Origin: Candidatus Omnitrophota bacterium
GTDB lineage: Bacteria; Hinthialibacterota; Hinthialibacteria; Hinthialibacterales; Hinthialibacteraceae
Assembly: GCA_016934335.1 (NCBI GenBank)
Contig: JAFGTC010000297.1
Location: 1-48,235, forward strand
DNA: 48,235 nucleotides
Direction: 5' to 3'
Part shown: positions 8,473 through 17,282 of the stretch, in pieces
How positions within the stretch are numbered: the first letter of the stretch is position 1
Layout of the letters: every line of letters starts with the position of its first letter
Notes under the pieces: generated by a model
Told to the model about the DNA's origin: nothing
Databases searched by the model: none
What the model saw: only the letters and a program-made list of their open reading frames with translations
Made by a program: the position numbers and the translations under genes

Positions 8473-9615
8473 TCAGACGCATCGCATCGGGAAAGAGGCG
8501 TAAAAGGTGGTTCCCTGCTCCGGAGTCGATGTAAATGATACTCGCCCTTTTAAGTAATGCTCGCCCAGGAATTTCATGCTGTAGGATCCCAGCCCGCGGC
8601 CTGCGCCTTTGGTCGAGAAGGATCGTTGGAAAATCTGCCGTTGAATATCGGGTGGAATCGAGCCGGGATTGTGCACCCAGAATTGCAGGCTTCGATCGTC
8701 ATCGCGGCGGCATCCAATTGTAACCGCCTCTCCCGGCCTGCAAGCTTCCAGAGCGTTTTTCACCATATTCCCCAATACGCGGCGCAGGAGCATGGGATCG
8801 CTTTCGAAGGGAGCGTCCACGGCGTCTTCCGAATAAATCAATATCCGATCCTTGGCGGCCTCATGGTCGGAGTATTCATCCATGATTTCTTGAAGAATCT
8901 CTCCGCTGCGCAGCGGAGACGGCTTCACGATCAATTCATGAGTTTCCGCCATACTGAGATCTCTCTGCGTTTTGATCTCGTCAATCAGTTTCTGCGATAA
9001 GCGAAAGATCCTCTCTCGAATCATGTCGGATTTACTCGCATCGGCGTCGCGCAGCAGCCGCGAGAATCCTAACAGCCCGCCTGCCGTATTCAACACATCA
9101 TGATAGAAGATCCGCTCCAGCGCCATGCGCCGCTTTTCATGGCGAATATCGCTGACCACAAAGATGGAATAGACGCTTCCATTGATGCGGTACGGCGAAG
9201 CCCACACGCGAAGATCCAACGCTTCCCCCGTTTCTTTTTGCAGAATCCGGCATTCCTCGACCGTCGACTCGCCGCGCAAACTCGCCAGGATGGCTTTCAC
9301 CGCTCCGCAAGTCCGGCAGAATTGTGTAACCCCGCAGCCGCCTTCCGCTTCAAAGGCGTGGATGCAATTCAGAATCTCGCCCGGCCGCAAGCCGCAGATC
9401 TGTTCATACTTGTTGATCCCCAGGAAATTGAGCAAGGTTTGATTGGAAAAGATAATCTGCCGTTTATCATTCAATACCAAAACGATATCCGGTATGACGT
9501 CAAGGTAGGAGCGCAGGTAATCAGGCTTTTCAAAAATCTCTCTCTGCACATGAAGAATCCCCTCCGACTCCTTTTCAGCGGGCGCAAATTGGGTTGGAAT
9601 CTGTCGGGCGTCCAT
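8473..9615 (-). CDS. PAS sensor histidine kinase with a four-cysteine motif
   Basis: This 380-residue kinase has no obvious membrane segment. A PAS domain occupies about 33-155. Inside it, cysteines 84, 94, 100 and 103 form C-x9-C-x5-C-x2-C, suited to binding metal, an iron-sulfur cluster or heme; ligand binding is inference. The dimerisation region has the phospho-acceptor H172 (IFYHDVLNTAGG). The ATPase domain has the N box (GNMVKNALEA, N287) and a GAGRGLGSYSMK glycine box, and ends in the usual strands. I chose the ATG at 9613-9615 because GAGGT lies 8 bases before it; a longer frame upstream lacks a site. No response regulator is adjacent, so it is probably an orphan kinase sensing a soluble or redox signal. 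Confidence 0.9.
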   Translation of the reverse strand: MDARQIPTQFAPAEKESEGILHVQREIFEKPDYLRSYLDVIPDIVLVLNDKRQIIFSNQTLLNFLGINKYEQICGLRPGEILNCIHAFEAEGGCGVTQFCRTCGAVKAILASLRGESTVEECRILQKETGEALDLRVWASPYRINGSVYSIFVVSDIRHEKRRMALERIFYHDVLNTAGGLLGFSRLLRDADASKSDMIRERIFRLSQKLIDEIKTQRDLSMAETHELIVKPSPLRSGEILQEIMDEYSDHEAAKDRILIYSEDAVDAPFESDPMLLRRVLGNMVKNALEACRPGEAVTIGCRRDDDRSLQFWVHNPGSIPPDIQRQIFQRSFSTKGAGRGLGSYSMKFLGEHYLKGRVSFTSTPEQGTTFYASFPMRCV

Positions 9616-9740
9616 TTGAACATACCTCGTTCTATCATGTAAAAACGACGATGAAAACAGGTTTCTATTCGGTTCTCGCCTTGATTCGCCTGAAGCGTAT
9701 TGCCGCCTAATCCATCTAAAAATATAATAACAGAAACTAA

Positions 9741-11072
9741 ATGTCAAATCGACCGATCGAGCCGGACGAGCCGGGACGGGCGCAGCGCGCTAAGCCCCCG
9801 CCGAACATACCGTACATTCTGATGAACAAAACAATCGCGGCATTCACAAAAATAATCGCATCCTTCCTCCTTATCGCCTTTGTATGGATGGTGTTTTTAC
9901 TGAAATATGGGGATAGCGTCAATTCTTCTTTGTGGGGATATTACCTGCTGCTTTGTCCGCTCGCTTTCTATCTGTTCTTCTTCGCTTCTTTTTTCCAACT
10001 CAAACGAACCATCGAAAAGCCCTCGGCGGAGAAAACAATGTTCCGTTGGATTTGCATCTTCTTCCTTGTTCTTGCATTCTCGGATGGTCTTGGCGCCGGC
10101 CTGAACCGCCGGCTCTATCAGCAAAAAATCGATCGGGACGAGCGCTACAATCTGTACATTCACAACTGGATCCAAAAACGCCGCTTCCAAATCCCTCCGA
10201 CCAGCGGCGACACCGAGCCGGGCCCCTTTATGCCGTTTGTGCATGGAACGATTCTCGATTCCGATGTGACCGCCGATCGCTGGGGATTTCGCCGCGAGAC
10301 GCCCGATCCCTATCCTGATTTATCCCTGAATGAAACCTTGAACGTCCTCTGCCTGGGAGGATCAGTCATGTTCGGCATGACGACCGGCAAGGGCGACCTG
10401 CCTTCCCCCGACATGCTGCAGTCCATTTTGAAGGAAGAAATCAATCGGCCTGTACGCGTGTTTAACGCCGCCTTCCCCGGCGCTCACGCCGGATCGATCA
10501 CCTCCCCCGAACAGACGGCCTACTGGCGAATCCATCCTCAAATTCTCTTCTTTTATGAAGCCGTCAACTGGCTTGCGCCGGAGCAGAAATCATTCCTGCA
10601 AAACCGCAACAGTCTCTTGATGACCGTGCTCCGCAATCGGCAGGCGCGCCGTAAGAGCATCGAAGCCGCGCAAAAATACAAACCTCTGGCATATGGAAAG
10701 AAACTGGAGCAATTCATCGATCAGTGTCAAGAAAACGATCCTGACGCCGTCCCCGTTCTGATGACCTTTTCTCTTCCCTTCTCCGAGAACGATTCTCCGG
10801 AAGAATTATCCTATTGGGATCTCATGCAGAACGGCCAGGGATGCGCCAAAGCCGCCGCCATTCTGGTTCGGAAGCATAACCAGAAAACGATTGAAACAGC
10901 CCGGAAAAGAGGAATCCGATGGATCGATACGCGGCCCCTGTTGAAAAACAAGCCGAAGTACTTCATCGACAGCTGCCATTTGACGCAGGAAGGATGCCAG
11001 GTTCTAGCTCAATTGATGGCGAACTGCGTCCTGGACGTCCTGCACGAAAACACGGCACTCTCGAAAGATTAA
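9741..11072 (+). CDS. Membrane-anchored SGNH/GDSL hydrolase-like protein
   Basis: The 443-residue protein has about three hydrophobic segments in the first 115 residues (near 30-55, 66-88 and 100-115), then a soluble domain with SGNH-like blocks. These are LCLGGSVMFG (nucleophile Ser in GGS), FNAAFPGAHAGS, EAVNW and a C-terminal DSCHLTQEG carrying the Asp-x-x-His pair. Family members are esterases or acyltransferase-like enzymes acting on lipids or acylated glycans; the substrate is unknown. The ATG at 9741 has only a weak ribosome-binding site, and an in-frame ATG at 9822 is an alternative. The 3' end overlaps the convergent GH26-DUF1080 gene by 4 bases. Confidence 0.72.
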   Translation: MSNRPIEPDEPGRAQRAKPPPNIPYILMNKTIAAFTKIIASFLLIAFVWMVFLLKYGDSVNSSLWGYYLLLCPLAFYLFFFASFFQLKRTIEKPSAEKTMFRWICIFFLVLAFSDGLGAGLNRRLYQQKIDRDERYNLYIHNWIQKRRFQIPPTSGDTEPGPFMPFVHGTILDSDVTADRWGFRRETPDPYPDLSLNETLNVLCLGGSVMFGMTTGKGDLPSPDMLQSILKEEINRPVRVFNAAFPGAHAGSITSPEQTAYWRIHPQILFFYEAVNWLAPEQKSFLQNRNSLLMTVLRNRQARRKSIEAAQKYKPLAYGKKLEQFIDQCQENDPDAVPVLMTFSLPFSENDSPEELSYWDLMQNGQGCAKAAAILVRKHNQKTIETARKRGIRWIDTRPLLKNKPKYFIDSCHLTQEGCQVLAQLMANCVLDVLHENTALSKD

Positions 11073-12799
11073 TCATCCCCGCCGAGTTCACGGATTTTGA
11101 TGTCTTTATAACGAATCTTCAATTGATCGCCGGTATGAATCTGCAGAGCGATGAGCCCCGCTTCTCCGACGCATCTCGACCGGTGCGCTTCGTCGTTCAA
11201 TAATCCCGCCCCGTCAAAATCCGTAACGAGAACGCCGTTCAGACGAGTTTGAACTTTGAATCCTTCGACGCGGATTTCCAAATCATTCCATGCCGGAGCA
11301 TCGCCGTGATAATGGAAGATCAAGCCGGGATCGGCCATGGATTCGTTCACCCATTCACCCTTGGGCAGATCGGGGAAAATCCAGCGTTGATTGCCCCGCG
11401 TTTCGTCCCACATCATCCCCGTCCTCCAGGGGCCGGGAGGGTTGATGTCGATTTGAGGGCCGTTCAGCCATCCTTCTTCTTGATCGTAGCGGCTGCGAAC
11501 TTGAACGCCGCTGTTGCCCGGACTGTCGCGAAACGCCTGGAAGCGCAGCCGCAGAATAAAATCCCGATATTCACGATTGGTAGTCAGCCAGACGTAATCG
11601 TGCCCTGTATGCCCGATCGAATCCGCCAAAATAGCGCCGTCCTCCACTCTCCAAAAATCCTTCCCCCGATCTTCCGGTTTGCATTGAACGGTCCATCCGG
11701 TCAGATCGCGTCCATTGAACAAGGATTGCCAATCCGGATCAGTCGAGTGAAGAAGGATCTTTTTCAGGGGATTCATCGACGGATTTCCATGGAGATAGAC
11801 GCGCCGGCGCAGTTCATTGCGATAGAGATGCAATACAACCGAATTTTCCGTGATGCGAGCGTTCCCCCATTCCTTCCACTGCAGAAAATTGGCCCAATCC
11901 CAGCTGATATAACAAAAAGCCTTCACGTTGGGATGCCTGCCAATAAATTGAAAATAGGGCGCGAACCACGAATCCCAACTTGTTTGCCCTTCCAAAACGC
12001 CGACGCCGCGCGGAGTGGATTCGCCGATCATCACGGGAAATCCCCGCCGTTCGGCTTCCTGAACAAAGTCTATCGCATCGGACATTTCGAAATGAGACGG
12101 GCTGAATAGATCGATTCCCCACCAATCGACGAAGTCGTCGCCGGGATAATAAGCGGAATATTGATCGACGCCGCTGGAAGGATGATAACACCAAACCGAC
12201 GCGACATTCTCCAATCCATGCCGCCGGAAGGCGTAGACGATGCGCCGCCAGGCCGCCTTATAAGCCTCCGGTTGATACCCGTTCCACGCCCCGTTAAATT
12301 CGTAGCCGATGCGTACAAACGCCGGCCGGTTCAACTTTTTTAATCCCAGACAGAAAGAGTCGATGTCGCCGTCATGCCTCCCGGCGGCGACATCCTGCTC
12401 ATAATGATCCGTTGGAGAGCCGTCCCTTGTCATGGAGAGGCCGATTTGAGGAATCAGCCCGGCTTCATACGGCGACAAGCGCGATTCAAGCCGCGCAAAG
12501 AACTCGTTCGCATCCCGCTTCAAATTGAAATACGTCATATAGAGAAGAGGCTTGCACGCGCCGACTGCTTCATAATATTTTCGAAATTCTCCATCGCTTT
12601 GTCCTGCGCCGTGCAGAATGCCGCCCTGCATCGGCTCCAGGCGCTTCCCATAATTTCCCCGAGACGCCCACTCTACTCCCTCATTCGCGGGAGAATGGGT
12701 GATTGACGGCGATTCGTCTTGAATCGTCCGGCTTGAACATCCCGAATAGATTGCGAGCAAAACCGCCGCGAGCATGACAGAGAGAGAAAAACGCTTCAT
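11069..12799 (-). CDS. Lipoprotein: GH26-like glycosidase fused to DUF1080
   Basis: The 576-residue protein has a lipoprotein leader ending in the lipobox IYSGC (Cys21). Residues about 55-335 resemble a GH26 TIM barrel (beta-mannanase family): the putative acid/base is E167 in RIGYEFNG and the putative nucleophile E260 in VMIGESTPRG. Residues about 355-574 are a DUF1080 (3-keto-disaccharide hydrolase, concanavalin-like) domain with SLFNGRDLTGW, GNSGVQVRS and the typical end 'IRYKDIKIREL'. The likely place is the periplasmic face of a membrane, acting on beta-mannan or a related polymer. GH26 assignment rests on motif and fold reading, not on a search. The ATG is preceded by GAGGAA 10 bases away. 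Confidence 0.78.
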   Translation of the reverse strand: MKRFSLSVMLAAVLLAIYSGCSSRTIQDESPSITHSPANEGVEWASRGNYGKRLEPMQGGILHGAGQSDGEFRKYYEAVGACKPLLYMTYFNLKRDANEFFARLESRLSPYEAGLIPQIGLSMTRDGSPTDHYEQDVAAGRHDGDIDSFCLGLKKLNRPAFVRIGYEFNGAWNGYQPEAYKAAWRRIVYAFRRHGLENVASVWCYHPSSGVDQYSAYYPGDDFVDWWGIDLFSPSHFEMSDAIDFVQEAERRGFPVMIGESTPRGVGVLEGQTSWDSWFAPYFQFIGRHPNVKAFCYISWDWANFLQWKEWGNARITENSVVLHLYRNELRRRVYLHGNPSMNPLKKILLHSTDPDWQSLFNGRDLTGWTVQCKPEDRGKDFWRVEDGAILADSIGHTGHDYVWLTTNREYRDFILRLRFQAFRDSPGNSGVQVRSRYDQEEGWLNGPQIDINPPGPWRTGMMWDETRGNQRWIFPDLPKGEWVNESMADPGLIFHYHGDAPAWNDLEIRVEGFKVQTRLNGVLVTDFDGAGLLNDEAHRSRCVGEAGLIALQIHTGDQLKIRYKDIKIRELGGDD

Positions 12800-12963
12800 A
12801 AATCTATATTCCTCAGATCATTTGATTGGAAAACCGTCGAGTCGATTGTAACAAAGTGAAATCTATTGTAGAGTGTTTTTTGTCAATCCAACATGAAAAA
12901 CTTCCGACATTCCAAGGAATGCTTCAGCGATGCAATGCTCTGATTTTATAATTATATAGGTCT

Positions 12964-12982
12964 TGCGCTTGAAAAAAGCGCA
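12964..12982 (+). promoter_or_regulatory. 7-bp hairpin upstream of nagB
   Basis: TGCGCTT (12964-12970) pairs with AAGCGCA (12976-12982) around loop GAAAA, 77 bases before the nagB start. A TATAAT box lies at 12947-12952 with only a poor -35 (TTCAGC) 18 bases upstream, so the hairpin may sit at or near the transcript start. Its role is unknown. Confidence 0.35.
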
Positions 12983-13059
12983 GAAATGCCCTATGAATGT
13001 TCCAATCTACATCGTTGATTTCAATACTATTTCCTATACAAATCAGGAGGCTTTATACA

Positions 13060-13866
13060 ATGAGAATCGTCATTCATGAAAACTACGGATCGATGAGTCA
13101 ATGGATTGCCCATTACGTAGCGCAAAAAATCAAGTCGTACAACCCTACGCCCGATAATCCTTTCGTCTTAGGATTGCCGACCGGCTCATCTCCGATAGGA
13201 ACCTATCAGGAGTTGATCAATATTCACACCGAAGGCAAATTATCTTTCAAGAATGTCATCACCTTCAATATGGATGAGTATGTGAACCTGCCCGAAGATC
13301 ACCCGGAAAGCTATCACTATTTCATGTGGCATCATCTGTTCTCGCATATCGACATCCCCAAAGAAAATGTCAACATCCTGAACGGCAACGCCCCCGACCT
13401 TGAAAAGGAATGCCGCGAATATGAAGAAAAGATCGTTCAAGCGGGCGGCATCCATCTGTTTTTAGGCGGAATCGGTCCGGATGGACACATCGCCTTCAAC
13501 GAGCCGGGCTCTTCTCTTCAATCGCGCACTCGCATAAAAACATTAACCTACGATACCATTCTGGCCAATTCACGATTCTTCGACAATGACGTCAGCAAAG
13601 TGCCCAAAAAAGCCCTGACCGTCGGCGTCGGCACCGTCATGGATTCCGACGAAGTGATCATCATTGTGAACGGGTACAAGAAAGCCCGCGCTCTTCAAAA
13701 AGTCGTCGAAGAGGGCGTCAACCACATGTGGACGGTTTCCGCTCTGCAGATGCACGAACGCGGCATCATTGTATGCGACGAAGAAGCGACCATGGACTTG
13801 AAGGTCGGCACAGTCAAATATTTCAAGGACATCGAACAGAGCAGCCTTCAACTTCCTCCTCTGTGA
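13060..13866 (+). CDS. nagB: Glucosamine-6-phosphate deaminase
   Basis: This 268-residue cytoplasmic enzyme converts glucosamine 6-phosphate to fructose 6-phosphate and ammonia, feeding amino sugars into glycolysis. Length and sequence match E. coli NagB closely. Catalytic residues fall at the E. coli numbers: D72 in FNMDEY, D141 and H143 in [16 protein letters not shown], and E148. The phosphate-binding [12 protein letters not shown] motif is intact. The ATG at 13060 follows a perfect AGGAGG at 13045-13050; an upstream in-frame ATG has no such site. It is read in the same direction as the following sugar-metabolism genes. Confidence 0.97.
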   Translation: MRIVIHENYGSMSQWIAHYVAQKIKSYNPTPDNPFVLGLPTGSSPIGTYQELINIHTEGKLSFKNVITFNMDEYVNLPEDHPESYHYFMWHHLFSHIDIPKENVNILNGNAPDLEKECREYEEKIVQAGGIHLFLGGIGPDGHIAFNEPGSSLQSRTRIKTLTYDTILANSRFFDNDVSKVPKKALTVGVGTVMDSDEVIIIVNGYKKARALQKVVEEGVNHMWTVSALQMHERGIIVCDEEATMDLKVGTVKYFKDIEQSSLQLPPL

Positions 13867-13973
13867 TTAAGAAGAGGCTGCGGCGGGACGCGCGATTTCA
13901 ACCCGCTGTACTGCCATGACATGGCTCATCGAGGGTATACTATCAAAAATCAAACGGAAAAGAGGTAACGTCC

Positions 13974-14858
13974 ATGTCGAATTCATTAAAACGAAGAACT
14001 TTCCTCAGCGCCGGCGCGGCTGGAGCGCTGGCCATGAATGCGAGCGCCGTTTCGAAGGCGTCCGACGCCAAACCTCAGAAAGGGAGGAAGAAAGATCCCT
14101 CCTGCAAAATCGGCTTGATTCTCTATACCATCCGCGATTTTCTCAAGACGGAGGATGACATCGCCCGATCGTTGGAAAAAGTGAAAAAGATCGGATACGA
14201 TTGCGTGGAAATCACTAGCTGCGAAGCCGTCTCTCCCTCCCGGCTGGCTCAACTGCTGAAAGACAACGGCCTGCAGGCGGTCTCCGCCCATACCAGTTGG
14301 GAAGACGCCTCCAACAATCCGCAGAAAATCATCGACGCCAACAAAGCCTACGGAAACAGCCATGTGGTCGTCAGTTACATGCCCGATCCTCTTCAGAATG
14401 AAGAAGGCTTTCCGGCTTTCGCCAAAGGCTTGAGCGAAGCGGGCGCCAAATTCGCCGAAGCGGGCATGACCTTCGGATACCATAATCACAGCTTCGAATT
14501 CACCAAATATTCGGGGAAGACCGGTCAGGAAATCCTGATCACGCAAAGCGATCCTCGCTATTTGGCCTTCGAAATTGACGCGTATTGGGTGCAGTACGGC
14601 GGCGGCGATCCGGCCGCCTGGATTCATATGCTCGCCGGGCGCGTCCCCACCGTTCACATGAAAGACATGGTTTCCCTGGGTAAAAATCCCATCTACGCCG
14701 AAGTGGGCGAAGGAAATATGAACTGGCTGAACATCGTCAAAGCCTGCCGGAGTTCGGGCGTAAATTATTGCATCGTCGAACAGGACGTTTGCCAGCGCGA
14801 TCCTTTCGAAAGCATTGCGCTCAGCATCAAAAACATGAAGTTCTGGGGCTTGAGTTAA
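13974..14858 (+). CDS. Tat-exported sugar phosphate isomerase/epimerase-like protein
   Basis: The 294-residue protein begins with a twin-arginine leader (LKRRTFLSAGAAGALAM). The body is a xylose-isomerase-like TIM barrel (AP endonuclease family 2 fold): GLILYTIRDF at the first strand, GYDCVEI, GMTFGYHNHSFEF with metal-ligand His residues, FEIDAYWVQYGG, VHMKDM and a terminal YCIVEQDV. In this family these His/Asp/Glu residues bind a divalent metal. Exported relatives are common in sugar-degrading bacteria, and their substrates are mostly unknown; proposed ones include keto-sugars. The ATG follows AGAGGTAACG. A strong terminator follows 28 bp after the stop. Confidence 0.88.
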   Translation: MSNSLKRRTFLSAGAAGALAMNASAVSKASDAKPQKGRKKDPSCKIGLILYTIRDFLKTEDDIARSLEKVKKIGYDCVEITSCEAVSPSRLAQLLKDNGLQAVSAHTSWEDASNNPQKIIDANKAYGNSHVVVSYMPDPLQNEEGFPAFAKGLSEAGAKFAEAGMTFGYHNHSFEFTKYSGKTGQEILITQSDPRYLAFEIDAYWVQYGGGDPAAWIHMLAGRVPTVHMKDMVSLGKNPIYAEVGEGNMNWLNIVKACRSSGVNYCIVEQDVCQRDPFESIALSIKNMKFWGLS

Positions 14859-14885
14859 GTCGGAAACCCGATACATTCGGAATCC

Positions 14886-14930
14886 GGGAAGGCAGTGGCT
14901 TTCAAGACGAAGCCATTGCCTTTCCTTTTT
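14886..14930 (+). terminator. Rho-independent terminator
   Basis: GGGAAGGCAGTGGCTT (14886-14901) pairs with AAGCCATTGCCTTTCC (14910-14925) over 16 bp with two G-T pairs, loop TCAAGACG, followed by five T residues (14926-14930). It ends the sugar isomerase transcript and isolates the HAD gene downstream. A second small hairpin (TACCTT/AAGGTA, 14938-14953) precedes another T-rich run. Confidence 0.85.
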
Positions 14931-15001
14931 CTCAAAGTACCTTTCTCAAGGTATATTTTTATTTTCATTCTTTTGATTGGAAAGGTTCAAAGAGGAGTAC
15001 A

Positions 15002-15649
15002 ATGAAAGCGGCTATATTCGATATGGACGGCGTTTTGGTGGACAGCGAGCCTATTCATCAGCGCACTGAATTAGACGCTCTGGCCGCCTTCGGCCTCCAG
15101 TTGGAAACCCGCGATCTCAAACCCTACGCTGGAACGACGCGGGAATCGTTTCAAAACGGCATCGCCCTGCAGTACAATTTTCATCCGGATTGGGAATCTC
15201 TCTTTCATCACAAAGACCAGCGTTTTTATGAAATGATGGAAGAAGTGCAATCCATGCCGGGCGTATTGAATTTCATCCGGGATTTGCAAAAATCAAACAT
15301 CAAATTGGCTCTGGCGACCAGTGGCCAAAAACGCAGCATGGAATTCGTTCTGAATAAATTTTCTTTGAACGAATCTTTCAGCGCGCTTGTCTGCGCAAAC
15401 GACGTCACTCACGGCAAACCCCACCCTGAAGCCTTTCTCATCGCGGCGGATCGATTGAACATCCCGCCCTGCGACTGCGTCGTCTTCGAAGATTCGGTCA
15501 ACGGCGTGAAAGCCGCCAAGGCGGCGGGAATGTATGCCATTGGAATCGCGGCCACTTTTCCCAAAGAAGCCCTTCATGAGGCGGACCGCATTATAGAAAG
15601 CTTCCATCAAATCAATGCGGACGAAATTGCCGCGCTGGCGTCGTCGTAA
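15002..15649 (+). CDS. HAD-superfamily hydrolase, beta-phosphoglucomutase-like
   Basis: The 215-residue cytoplasmic protein has all HAD-IA motifs: I, FDMDGVLVDSEPIH (nucleophile Asp, acid/base Asp two later); II, LATSGQ; III, Lys in HGKPHPEAF; IV, VVFEDSVNGVKAA. A helical C1 cap lies between motifs I and II. This is the layout of beta-phosphoglucomutase, sugar-phosphate phosphatases (YniC, DOG-type) and pseudouridine-phosphate phosphatases; the substrate cannot be fixed. Start ATG 15002 follows GAGGAG. An upstream extension in the same frame runs through the preceding terminator and is rejected. Confidence 0.92.
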   Translation: MKAAIFDMDGVLVDSEPIHQRTELDALAAFGLQLETRDLKPYAGTTRESFQNGIALQYNFHPDWESLFHHKDQRFYEMMEEVQSMPGVLNFIRDLQKSNIKLALATSGQKRSMEFVLNKFSLNESFSALVCANDVTHGKPHPEAFLIAADRLNIPPCDCVVFEDSVNGVKAAKAAGMYAIGIAATFPKEALHEADRIIESFHQINADEIAALASS

Positions 15650-15811
15650 ATCCACTGTTCTCTTTTCTCCTCCTTCCCGGATTTTTTCCAATGAATCGGC
15701 GTTGAGAATTTCTCTGCACAAGTCAGGCAGCCATGTTTTCTCTCGATGGATCTGTGATACGATTAAGTGATTCGATTTGCATTCTATGACGAAACATGAG
15801 GAACATAGATC

Positions 15812-17266
15812 ATGAACAAGCCTGAAAACGATTCATCGAAAATATCGCGCCGGTCATTCGGAGCCATGATGGGCTCCAGCGCTAGCGGCATACTGCTTCA
15901 TTCTCAAACCGCCTTCCCGGACGAGGAAGAACTGAAAGTAAAAACATTTCCCAAAAAACCGGCTTTCATCCGGGGAGCGTTCACCTATCCGCCCACCAAA
16001 CAGCTCGACGAAGAAGGGTATTACAGTTGGCCGGGATCGTCCTTCAACGCGGAAGGCCGCCAGGAGCAATACATGCGCGAAATCCGCGCCATCGAAAAAG
16101 AGCGGGGAATGCGCATCGAAATGGACGCCATTCCTCTCGACAAGGCGGAAAGCGTCGACCGATTCATCCAGGATATAAAACAGAGTCGGCCGGATGGCTT
16201 GTTCTTGATCCCTTTCAAAAAGAGCCATTTCGAGAATGTCGTCAAAATCATCGACGAAGTCCAAATTCCCACCATTGTTCTTGCCTCCTTAGGCATCATT
16301 CTCAACGCCCACATCCAGCGATTGCACAACAAACCCGGCGTGTACTTAATCAATTCTCTGGATAACCTCGAAGCGGCTTCCTGCGGCTTGAACATGATCC
16401 GCACCGCCTGCTGGATGCGGGACAGCCGCATCGCCAATATTACGGGAACTGACTCCAACGAAATATCCGTGCCTGCTCTTCAAACGAAAGTGCGCAACGT
16501 TCCATCTCAGCGCTTCTACGATCTCTACCAGCAAATGACTCTTACACCTCGAGTCAAATCGCTGGCGCAATCTTATTTGAAAAATTCCATCCGCATGGAG
16601 GAGCCGGCGGAAAATGACGTCTATGACGCGGCGAAGACGTATTTCGTTCTGAAGCAGATCATCGAAGAGACGCAGGCCGACGCTATGATGATGAACTGCC
16701 TTCCCGGATTGAAGCGCCCTCACCAGCATGTGCCGCCCTGCATGGGCTTCATGAACCTTCGCGACGAAGGGATTCCCGCCGGATGCGAATCGGATCTGGA
16801 TGCGACTTTGAGCATGATGCTCATCCAACAGTTGTTCAACAAACCCGCGTTTCAGCACAACCCTTCCATGGACACCGAAAAGAACCATTATTTCGCCGCG
16901 CATTGCACATCCGCCTCGAAGATGAACGGCCCCGGCGGCCGCGCCGAGCCTTACATTCTACGCAGCCATGCCGAAGCCGGCTGGGGATGCGTTCCCCGCG
17001 TTCTCTTCCCCGCCGGACAGGATGTTACTTTCATCAAATACCTGTCGCGAGAGAATCCGCCCCAGATTTTAGTATACAGCGGCCATATCGTCGGATGCCC
17101 GAACAATCCCCCAACCGGCGGCTGCAGGACGAATGTGGAACTCGAACTGGACGATATGGATGACGTCTGTAATGTAAAAGGCCACCATTTATGCTTATTC
17201 TACGGACAACACAAAAAGGATGTCGAGTCGTTCTGCCGGCTCTACAATTTCCAAGCCGTATCCTAA
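15812..17266 (+). CDS. Tat-exported FucI/AraA-like sugar isomerase-fold protein
   Basis: The 484-residue protein begins with a twin-arginine-like leader (SRRSFGAMMGSSASG). The rest is soluble and resembles the L-fucose/L-arabinose isomerase fold: an N-terminal region ending in SRPDGLFLIPF, a central CLPGL/FMNLRDEGIPAGCESDLDA segment, and a C-terminal part with HCTSASKMNGPGG and Cys/His-rich stretches. FucI-like proteins use Glu, Asp and His to bind manganese; E and D in the GCESDLDA segment and a His in the HCT segment are candidates. This is my reading of motifs, not a search result. Export is unusual for such enzymes. It is followed 16 bp later by the BNR sialidase-like gene, so the two probably form an operon. 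Confidence 0.55.
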   Translation: MNKPENDSSKISRRSFGAMMGSSASGILLHSQTAFPDEEELKVKTFPKKPAFIRGAFTYPPTKQLDEEGYYSWPGSSFNAEGRQEQYMREIRAIEKERGMRIEMDAIPLDKAESVDRFIQDIKQSRPDGLFLIPFKKSHFENVVKIIDEVQIPTIVLASLGIILNAHIQRLHNKPGVYLINSLDNLEAASCGLNMIRTACWMRDSRIANITGTDSNEISVPALQTKVRNVPSQRFYDLYQQMTLTPRVKSLAQSYLKNSIRMEEPAENDVYDAAKTYFVLKQIIEETQADAMMMNCLPGLKRPHQHVPPCMGFMNLRDEGIPAGCESDLDATLSMMLIQQLFNKPAFQHNPSMDTEKNHYFAAHCTSASKMNGPGGRAEPYILRSHAEAGWGCVPRVLFPAGQDVTFIKYLSRENPPQILVYSGHIVGCPNNPPTGGCRTNVELELDDMDDVCNVKGHHLCLFYGQHKKDVESFCRLYNFQAVS

Positions 17267-17282
17267 GATCTGGAGTTTTTTT

